7,986 bases of DNA from Selenomonadaceae bacterium (GTDB taxonomy: Bacteria > Bacillota > Negativicutes > Selenomonadales > Selenomonadaceae). Of this stretch, positions 1 through 5,184 are shown one piece after another. Location of the stretch: NCBI GenBank assembly GCA_017390245.1, contig JAFPCE010000070.1:1-7986 (forward strand). The letters run 5' to 3'. Position numbers and translations under genes: made by a program. The number at the start of each line of letters is the position of its first letter. Within the stretch, counting starts at the first letter, position 1. The notes under the pieces were generated by a model, which was given only the letters and a program-made list of their open reading frames with translations, had not been told where the DNA came from and searched no databases.

Positions 1-710
1 ATTTTCTCTGGCTCTAAGGTAAATGTAACATGTAAATCAGCGCCAAAGTCAGCCAGAGCATTGATAATCTGGCGTTCCAATGGGTTGAAGAACAAAAACC
101 CATCCAGCCAGATATCTGCTCCCTTAACCAGCTCTGACTCTGGCAGCTTTTCCAGCAGCTTATGCAGCACATCCTTGCTGTCCTTATACCGCCCAGCCAT
201 GGCCTGGTTAAAGTCACCATAAAGCAGGGCAATATCCTGCAGCTTCCCCTGCAGCTGTGGCTCATCTACAGCCTGGCTCAGCTCCTGCAGCTGCTCTGGG
301 GTGAAATTATAGCCCTTCAGCTCATTGATAATATCCCCCACCTCGCTGGTAAAGCCCTGCTTGCCAGCGGCACGACGGAATACCGTCAGCTCCTGTGCCC
401 TGTTTTGCAAAATCTTTTTTAAAAGCAGCTGCCGGCCCAGCTCAGTTAAGCCTGGCTCTAAGCCGCCCCCTGCCTCCTGCATAACCTGATAAGCAAAACG
501 GCGAAAGCCAAAAACATAACAGCGGCTGATGCCCTTGCCCAGGTCCGCCATCATATCTGCCAGCTGTCTTTCTACCCTGTAGGTCATGTGCTCAGGCACC
601 AGCAGCAAAATAGCCTTCCCCATAGGCTCCTGCAGCAGCTTTTCTTTAATTTTTTCCAGGCAGTACCAGCTTTTGCCACTGCCAGTTTTACCAGATATAA
701 GTTCCAGCAT
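1..710 (-). CDS. addB: ATP-dependent helicase/nuclease subunit B, N-terminal part (runs off the left edge)
   Basis: AddB pairs with AddA to form the AddAB (RecBCD-type) helicase-nuclease that resects double-strand DNA ends for RecA loading. The reading frame opens with MLELISGKTGSGKS, a Walker A motif at residues 7-14. The later segments GKAILLLVPEHMTYRVERQLA, FGFRRFAYQVMQEAGG and DIWLDGFLFFNPLERQII follow the N-terminal helicase-like domain of Bacillus AddB closely. Only 236 codons of a protein normally over 1,100 residues are present; the helicase core and the C-terminal iron-sulphur nuclease domain lie outside the window. The ATG at 708-710 is chosen because GGAGG lies just upstream (717-721) and the family N-terminus aligns there. 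The gene is separated from the upstream gene by a terminator and a 24-bp repeat array, so it probably has its own promoter. addA would be expected downstream, outside the window. Confidence 0.93.
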   Translation of the reverse strand, partial: MLELISGKTGSGKSWYCLEKIKEKLLQEPMGKAILLLVPEHMTYRVERQLADMMADLGKGISRCYVFGFRRFAYQVMQEAGGGLEPGLTELGRQLLLKKILQNRAQELTVFRRAAGKQGFTSEVGDIINELKGYNFTPEQLQELSQAVDEPQLQGKLQDIALLYGDFNQAMAGRYKDSKDVLHKLLEKLPESELVKGADIWLDGFLFFNPLERQIINALADFGADLHVTFTLEPEK

Positions 711-749
711 ATTCTCCCTCCCGCAAATTTTCTCTAAAAATATATGCGT

Positions 750-779
750 ATTATAAATCAAATCTCTTGCATTTATTTA
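750..779 (-). promoter_or_regulatory. Candidate addB promoter
   Basis: On the minus strand a perfect -10 hexamer TATAAT lies at 750-755, about 40 nt before the addB ATG. The -35 region at 17-18 nt spacing (773-779) is only AT-rich (AAATAA/TAAATA) and touches the first unit of the 24-bp repeat array. It is the only good -10 between the upstream terminator and addB. The weak -35 suggests either a weak promoter or one helped by a regulator. Confidence 0.4.
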
Positions 780-895
780 CACAAAACCCGGCCCATGAGT
801 TTACGCAAAACCCTGTTGATGAATTTACATAAAACCTGGCCGATGCATTTACACAAACCCCGTCCGATGAATCTACGCAAAACCCTGCCGATGAA
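776..895. repeat. 24-bp tandem repeat, five exact-length units
   Basis: Five head-to-tail units of exactly 24 bp occupy 776-799, 800-823, 824-847, 848-871 and 872-895. On the plus strand most begin TTTACRCAAAACCC and end GATGAA. Units differ at several scattered positions, so the array is not brand new. There are no spacers, so it is not a CRISPR. The last unit runs into the A-tract that encodes the U-tail of the upstream terminator, and the first unit abuts the likely -35 region of addB. The unit length is a multiple of three, so several frames stay open across it. None of these has a ribosome binding site, and I treat the array as non-coding. Confidence 0.9.
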
Positions 896-924
896 AAAAG
901 CTACTGCAACTACGCAGTAGCTTT
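894..924 (-). terminator. Intrinsic terminator after the ligase-like gene
   Basis: A perfect 11-bp stem (AAAGCTACTGC at 897-907 paired with GCAGTAGCTTT at 914-924) encloses a 6-nt loop. On the minus strand it is followed by a run of six T (894-899). It starts 12 nt after the stop codon of the 936-1934 gene and should end the minus-strand transcript before addB. Confidence 0.85.
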
Positions 925-935
925 CACGTACTATC

Positions 936-1934
936 TTAATAACTTGCTGAGTTCCCAGCATTAGCCTCGTATTCTGTTGGCGTTGCCACCCGCAGCAAGG
1001 TTCTGCCACAGTCACATGGCTTATCTATATGCATCACAGCCTGTCCAGTTCTGTAACGGAAAACAGGCATAGCCTCAGCCGCCAATGCAGTCAGTACCAG
1101 CTCTCCCACAGTATGGGAATCAGTAATAATCTCATCAGAGCCAAAGGCCACAATCTCAGGATAGAAGTAATCCTCCTGCACATGGAAGCCATTGCCCTCC
1201 TGGCAGGAAAACAGACTGCCAGCACAGCCCATGCTAGGTGAATTGTAAATAATGGTGTTCCTGGTCTTCAGCCGCTGTTCAATGTAATTCTTATTAGGAT
1301 TCAGAACACCTTCCTCCATGCAGATAACCTCTGGCAGGTACAGCTTCTCCGTAGAGATGCCCATAGCCTGCAGCAGCACAATCAGCTTCGTCACCTGCAG
1401 AAAATCACTAATAAGCACATCAATGCGGAAATCAGTAATCAGTTCTTTGATATTTTCCTTATCTGTTCCCAGCAGCAGCACAGTAGCGCCAATATTCTCC
1501 AGCGCATACTGCACATCCATTAAACGGCTGTCAGAGGACTCTCCCAAAAGCCCCACAACAGTGGATTTATTGATACCATGGGCCACCAGTACTCTGGTAA
1601 GCATCTCAATCTGGTAAGCTAAATCACCACTGGTATAAATCTTTTTAAAGGTACGCTTGCCTCCCTGGCGGGAAATGCGCAATACCGCAGAAATAGGCAA
1701 AGTCAGCAGATCAAAAGCAGAAACCTGCTCCAAATCATCTGGCGTAGTAAAAGGTATTTTCCTGATATCATCCAGGCTCTGAATGGTATCCTTGTTTATT
1801 CCTGCAGCAGAAAAAACCTTATAATAATAGGCACTTTTTTCCAGCGCCCAGTTAACCTGCTTTTGCAAACGCTTCAGCTGCAGTGCTGACATCTCATCTC
1901 GAGTCATCTGTTCAATGGCTTTATTGGCAATCAT
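936..1934 (-). CDS. Phenylacetate-CoA-ligase-like protein, short and with degenerate ATP-binding motifs
   Basis: The 332-residue product resembles the PaaK/coenzyme F390 synthetase branch of adenylate-forming enzymes. The N-terminus (LKRLQKQVNWALEKSAYYYKV, then a SLDDIRKIPFTTPDDL segment at about 53-68) and the end (GELVLTALAAEAMPVFRYRTG, then CDCGRT at 307-312) are typical. Three features are not. The P-loop SSGTTGKPT is replaced by SRQGGKRTFKK (about 88-98). The YGxTE motif is replaced by YNSPSMG (230-236). The ribose-binding Asp after RYRTG is Gln298. The protein stops where family members continue into a C-terminal domain of about 100 residues. Adenylation activity is therefore doubtful, and a scaffold, sensor or decaying gene is possible. 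The ATG at 1932-1934 has AAGGTGG 7 nt upstream; a TTG 21 nt further upstream gives a longer frame but overlaps that site. It lies 60 nt behind cheR, with no terminator between. Confidence 0.75.
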   Translation of the reverse strand: MIANKAIEQMTRDEMSALQLKRLQKQVNWALEKSAYYYKVFSAAGINKDTIQSLDDIRKIPFTTPDDLEQVSAFDLLTLPISAVLRISRQGGKRTFKKIYTSGDLAYQIEMLTRVLVAHGINKSTVVGLLGESSDSRLMDVQYALENIGATVLLLGTDKENIKELITDFRIDVLISDFLQVTKLIVLLQAMGISTEKLYLPEVICMEEGVLNPNKNYIEQRLKTRNTIIYNSPSMGCAGSLFSCQEGNGFHVQEDYFYPEIVAFGSDEIITDSHTVGELVLTALAAEAMPVFRYRTGQAVMHIDKPCDCGRTLLRVATPTEYEANAGNSASY

Positions 1935-1994
1935 CTTTCTACCACCTTGCAACAAAATATCATCTTCAGCTTAATATTTTCTCAAAATTCTAAA

Positions 1995-2777
1995 TCATAA
2001 TGGCTTCTGATAGAAGAAAGGCTTATAGCTGGTATAGCCAAGCTTGCGGAAATTCAAAATTGCCTCAGTTGCACCAACAAAGAGGATGCCCCCTGGCTTT
2101 AAAGCCTTGAAGAAATTAGCATACAGCTGGTCCTTAGCCTCTTCAGTAAAGTAAATAACTACATTGCGGCACAAAATCAAATCAAAGCCACTTTCAAAGT
2201 TGTCCTTCAAAAGATTGTGGCGCTTAAACTCAATGCAGTCCTTGATTTCCTGCTTAACAGCATACTTATCGCCGTCCACGTCAAAATATTTATTCTTACG
2301 GGCATCAGACATAGCCTTCAGCTCACTGGAATTATAAACGCCCTTCCTGGCCTTGCCCAGAATCTCAATATCCAGGTCAGATGCCAGAATGCGGTGTCTC
2401 ACACCTGGGGTCATTTCCTTCATAATCATAGCCAGAGAATATGGCTCAGCACCGATAGAGCACCCAGCGCTCCAGATATTCAGCTTTTTGGAACGGGTCA
2501 GCAAATCTGGAATAACATCTGTTTCCAGCTGGGCAAATTTATCTGGTGTACGGAAAAATTCAGACACGTTAATAGTCAGGTACTCAATAAATGCTGCAAA
2601 ATCATCCTTGTCCTGCACTACATGGTCAAAATAGCCGCTATAGGTATCATAGCCATTGCGTCTGGCCAGATTCATGATGCGGCGCTGCATCTGTGGTGCC
2701 TTGTACAAATCCAAATCTATCTCAGTCTTGCGTCTTAACTTGCCTTTAAATTCTTCCCAGTCTCTCTCATCCAGCAT
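1995..2777 (-). CDS. cheR: Chemotaxis protein methyltransferase CheR
   Basis: CheR transfers methyl groups from S-adenosylmethionine to glutamates of membrane chemoreceptors, working against CheB to set adaptation. The 260-residue length is normal for a CheR without accessory domains. The all-helical N-terminal domain (about 1-75) ends with TINVSEFFR (68-76). The SAM-binding motif WSAGCSIGAEPYSLAM follows at 102-117, with the acidic ASDLD after strand two (132-136), RHNLL at 186-190, LILCRNVVIYF at 200-210 and LKPGGILFVGATE at 226-238. All are family hallmarks. There is no TPR or kinase fusion. ATG at 2775-2777 has GGAGG 9 nt upstream. No other chemotaxis genes are in the window, so it is an isolated cheR that implies a motile or chemotactic host. 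It is probably co-transcribed with the ligase-like gene behind it. Confidence 0.95.
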   Translation of the reverse strand: MLDERDWEEFKGKLRRKTEIDLDLYKAPQMQRRIMNLARRNGYDTYSGYFDHVVQDKDDFAAFIEYLTINVSEFFRTPDKFAQLETDVIPDLLTRSKKLNIWSAGCSIGAEPYSLAMIMKEMTPGVRHRILASDLDIEILGKARKGVYNSSELKAMSDARKNKYFDVDGDKYAVKQEIKDCIEFKRHNLLKDNFESGFDLILCRNVVIYFTEEAKDQLYANFFKALKPGGILFVGATEAILNFRKLGYTSYKPFFYQKPL

Positions 2778-2824
2778 TTTAATATACCTCCGCTAACAGT
2801 TTTAATATGCTTAAAATACATTAT

Positions 2825-2853
2825 CTTATAATATTCAACCTTATAACTGAAAA
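2825..2853 (-). promoter_or_regulatory. Candidate cheR promoter
   Basis: In the 97-nt gap between the radical SAM gene and cheR the minus strand shows TTTTCA (2848-2853), a 17-nt spacer and TATAAG (2825-2830). This would start a transcript about 40 nt before the cheR ATG. The match is moderate and the gap is AT-rich, so chance is possible. No terminator is visible here, so read-through from pth and the radical SAM gene may also feed cheR. Confidence 0.35.
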
Positions 2854-2874
2854 GTCCTGCTTTTATTGTGTAAA

Positions 2875-4185
2875 TTATTCAACATAATGGCTGAAGCTGC
2901 CAATAACCAGCTGTGGGAATTCCTGCTGTAATTCCTGCAAAAAGGCCTTTGTACCTACATAAGTACCCTTAGCCTCTGGCATAATCTCTAAAAAAGCATC
3001 AGGGTCAATATTTAAATTTCTCACCTGAATCATCTGCACAGGCAGCTCCCGGAAAAATTCCTTCCAGGCTGCAAGCTCCTCCTGCCTGTCGTTAAAGCCA
3101 GGAAAATATAGCATATTCAGGGACACGTAAATGCCATGGTCCAGTGCATAGCGGATGGATTCCTTTACTGCCTCCAGCTGATAATTGCTGCGGTAATAAG
3201 CAGCGTAGCTTTCCGGAATGGCGCTGATAATGCTGACACGCATGGTATCAAGGCCCGCATCCACTATTTTTTTGATGCCTTCAGTGTAGCCTGCATTGGA
3301 ATTAATATTAATCTGTCCCTTGTCTGTCTTAGCACGAATCAGCTTAATGCCTGCAGCAATATTGTCTGCTGCCAGAGAAGGTTCTCCCTCGCAGCCCTGG
3401 CCAAAGCTGATAATGCCCTCTGGAGCAGTTTCCAGATGATAAAGGCCTACCTCAGCGATTTCCTCAGCTGTTGGCCGGAATTTAATACGGCTCTGAGGTG
3501 ATGGACAGCACTCAGCTGGCTGCAGGGAAATACAGCCAAAGCAGTTGGCATTGCACACTGGTGATGTAGGGATGCCACACTCCCAGCGGCGATAGAAGAG
3601 ATTTTCTGCCGTGCAGCAATGCCACTCTAAAGAGCAGTTAGCCAGGTGATCTATCAGTGGATTTTCCGGCAAATCCTTCTTTACCTTATGCACCAGCTTC
3701 TTTAAATCAGGCGTATTGTAAAATTCAGGACTCCACTTGTGATTTTCATCAGTATAGATAGCAGTTACATACAGCTCATCCTTATACACCACCACAGCGC
3801 TGTAGCCATATAGTGGCAGACGGCTGGCATTTTCTTCCTTTTCAAAGCCTGGCAGCATGGTACGGGTATAGCCTGCTGGCAGAATAGCTGCCACAGCCCT
3901 GCCTTCTAATACTACCAGTTCACCACTCTCATCAATGCCTACAGCATATCTTTCCGGCAGAAACATCAAATCAGCCGTATCTGGCAGGGGGATTAAATCC
4001 CCAGGCTGGATAGCCACCAGGTCATCTCCCATGCGGCCCACTGCACCAATGCCAGGAGCGTCAAAGATTTCCCCTTCAGCATCAGCGTACAATGCTGTAA
4101 TAGGGCTTCTTTCTGGTCTGCTATGCTTATGAGTATTTTTATTTTTGTTATGGGAATTATTCTTTTTGTTATTCTGTCTGGCCAT
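2875..4185 (-). CDS. Cysteine-rich radical SAM protein of unknown function
   Basis: The 436-residue product has the radical SAM cluster motif CNANCFGC (C211, C215, C218), which binds a [4Fe-4S] cluster to cleave S-adenosylmethionine. FGQGCEGEP at about 261-269 takes the place of the usual GGEP SAM-binding motif. NINSNAGYTEGIKKIVDAGL (about 293-312) and a MRVSI strand (315-319) fit the barrel. The cluster is framed by further cysteines (184, 190, 191, 203, 226, 227, 265), which could hold an auxiliary cluster or metal. The first 25 or so residues are Lys/Asn/His-rich and probably disordered, then a non-SAM domain of about 150 residues precedes the barrel. The substrate cannot be told from sequence. 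AGGAGG (4192-4197) is 6 nt before the ATG at 4183-4185 and only 3 nt before an ATG at 4186-4188, so the inner start is preferred. The start overlaps the end of pth by 17 nt, implying translational coupling. Confidence 0.85.
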   Translation of the reverse strand: MARQNNKKNNSHNKNKNTHKHSRPERSPITALYADAEGEIFDAPGIGAVGRMGDDLVAIQPGDLIPLPDTADLMFLPERYAVGIDESGELVVLEGRAVAAILPAGYTRTMLPGFEKEENASRLPLYGYSAVVVYKDELYVTAIYTDENHKWSPEFYNTPDLKKLVHKVKKDLPENPLIDHLANCSLEWHCCTAENLFYRRWECGIPTSPVCNANCFGCISLQPAECCPSPQSRIKFRPTAEEIAEVGLYHLETAPEGIISFGQGCEGEPSLAADNIAAGIKLIRAKTDKGQININSNAGYTEGIKKIVDAGLDTMRVSIISAIPESYAAYYRSNYQLEAVKESIRYALDHGIYVSLNMLYFPGFNDRQEELAAWKEFFRELPVQMIQVRNLNIDPDAFLEIMPEAKGTYVGTKAFLQELQQEFPQLVIGSFSHYVE

Positions 4186-4843
4186 CATGAGCCTCCTCTG
4201 CTTGACCTGCTCCAGCAGCTTTTTCTATCTGCTCACCAGCCTCTGCCTGCTGGCTGTTTTTCGCTTTTTTCACCTTTTTCGGATTGTAGCGGTTCATGGC
4301 CATATCCACATCTTCATTGATGATACAGTCCACTGCTGGCTGCAGATATTCAATAGCTTCAGCTATCCTTGGCACATCCTCTGCCGCAAAAGGCTCTAAC
4401 ACATGATTGATTACAGTCCGCCCAGGTAACGGCCTGCCAATGCCGATGCGCACCCTGATAAACTTCTCACTGCCTATATGGGCAATCAAAGACTTAATGC
4501 CATTGTGGCCGCCAGCACTGCCCTTTTTCCTGATGCGGATAGTACCTGCAGGAATATCCATATCATCATGCACCACCAGTACATCCTCAGGCCCCAGCTT
4601 GTACCAGCGCATCAGCGGGCCTACGCACTCACCACTATTATTCATATAAGTCATAGGCTTTACCAGCAGCACCTTCTCAGCCCCTACACGGCCCTCAGCC
4701 ACCATGCCCTTTTCCTTTTCCTTTTCCTTCCAGCCCGTTGCACCAATCCGCTCAGCCATCCTGTCCACAAACATCCAGCCTACATTATGCTTCGTCTTAG
4801 CATATTCACTGCCAGGATTCCCCAGCCCCACAATCAATTTCAT
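4169..4843 (-). CDS. pth: Peptidyl-tRNA hydrolase with an extended C-terminal tail
   Basis: Pth hydrolyses the ester bond of peptidyl-tRNAs that drop off ribosomes, recycling tRNA in the cytoplasm; it is usually essential. The core matches the family residue by residue: GLGNPG with Asn9, KHNVGW with catalytic His19, TYMNNSG with Asn68, HDDMDIPAG with Asp93, and GSAGGHNGIKS with Asn114. The product is 224 residues against about 190 usually. The excess is a low-complexity tail from about residue 187, first Lys-rich and then Ala/Glu/Gln-rich. A KEKEKEK stretch at 39-45 comes from a GGAAAA hexamer repeat in the DNA (plus strand 4708-4729). ATG at 4841-4843 is chosen because it gives the canonical MKLIVGLGNPG start with AGGAG 7 nt upstream; a TTG at 4847-4849 sits too close to that site. 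It is the first gene of a unit with the radical SAM gene. Confidence 0.96.
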   Translation of the reverse strand: MKLIVGLGNPGSEYAKTKHNVGWMFVDRMAERIGATGWKEKEKEKGMVAEGRVGAEKVLLVKPMTYMNNSGECVGPLMRWYKLGPEDVLVVHDDMDIPAGTIRIRKKGSAGGHNGIKSLIAHIGSEKFIRVRIGIGRPLPGRTVINHVLEPFAAEDVPRIAEAIEYLQPAVDCIINEDVDMAMNRYNPKKVKKAKNSQQAEAGEQIEKAAGAGQAEEAHDGQTE

Positions 4844-4887
4844 CCTCAAGCTCCTAAATCTATCACAAAAATATTTCCTTAAACAAG

Positions 4888-4931
4888 AAAAAAGACCATC
4901 AGCTTAGCATCAAACTACCATCCAACGGTCT
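4888..4931 (-). terminator. U-tailed hairpin in the pth leader (terminator or attenuator)
   Basis: On the minus strand AGACCGTT (4931-4924) can pair with GATGGTCT (4900-4893) as an 8-bp stem including two G-U pairs. A small inner hairpin (AGUUU/AAGCU) sits inside it, and six T follow directly (4893-4888). This is the form of an intrinsic terminator. It lies 45 nt before the pth ATG and downstream of the only candidate promoter, so it may act as an attenuator. It could also simply stop read-through from the kinase gene. Confidence 0.5.
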
Positions 4932-4988
4932 CATTATTTCATACATATTTAATTTTAGCCAAAGCCCATTTTTTTGTAAAGGGCGTTA

Positions 4989-5018
4989 TATATATAATTG
5001 GAATTTTTAAAAATGCAA
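4989..5018 (-). promoter_or_regulatory. Candidate promoter for pth and the radical SAM gene
   Basis: The minus strand carries TTGCAT (5013-5018) followed 16-18 nt later by TATATA (within 4989-4996). A transcript from here would have a leader of about 140 nt before pth, including the U-tailed hairpin at 4888-4931. The region is AT-rich (it also contains the palindrome ATTTTTAAAAAT at 5003-5014), so the match is only suggestive. Confidence 0.35.
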
Positions 5019-5031
5019 TAAACTACAAAGA

Positions 5032-5168
5032 GCCACAAGCATATACCCTACGACAGAACCTGAAGAGCCTTGGTACTTAGCGATTGACAAGCAAAGCGCA
5101 GTCAGAGCTTAGTTCCACTAGGCGGTTTCTGGTAGCGAGAGCGTTCTGGAGAGGGTATATGTTGTGGC
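5032..5168. repeat. 137-bp imperfect palindrome (ERIC-like intergenic element or structured RNA)
   Basis: The two ends are inverted complements. GCCACAA plus CATATACCCT on the left (5032-5049, with one extra G at 5039) pairs with AGGGTATATGTTGTGGC (5152-5168), giving 17 bp with a single bulge. Inside, CAGAAC (5054-5059) can pair with GTTCTG (5143-5148). The centre forms its own hairpin from about 5071 to 5115 (GGTACTTAGC with GCTTAGTTCC at 8 of 10 positions, then TGAC with GTCA). No open frame of note lies within it. It starts 16 nt beyond the stop codon of the hybrid kinase and may protect or terminate that mRNA. Its size and nested-palindrome form resemble enterobacterial ERIC elements by architecture only. 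It may equally be a small RNA gene. The remaining non-coding DNA at 4850-5031 holds the pth promoter and leader described separately. Confidence 0.7.
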
Positions 5169-5184
5169 GAAAAGTAATTGTTTT

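Noticed and set aside
776..895. CRISPR array
   Set aside because: Units abut directly with no spacers, the 24-bp period is too short for repeat plus spacer, and no cas genes are nearby.
744..920. Plus-strand frame from ATG 744 with LHKTxPM-like repeats
   Set aside because: No ribosome binding site, opposite to addB, and its composition is simply the tandem repeat read in another frame.
773..1015. Minus-strand 80-codon frame across the repeats
   Set aside because: It overlaps the ligase-like gene in another frame, has no ribosome binding site, and is open only because the 24-bp unit is a multiple of three.
2217..2738. Plus-strand frame of 173 codons
   Set aside because: Shadow of cheR; no family resemblance, and cheR on the other strand is certain.
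4899..4946. 15-codon leader peptide before pth
   Set aside because: No Shine-Dalgarno sequence and no run of a single amino acid; kept only as a remark in the leader finding.
4850..5030. T-box or other known riboswitch before pth
   Set aside because: No T-box core (TGGNACCGCG) or other riboswitch motif that I recognise.
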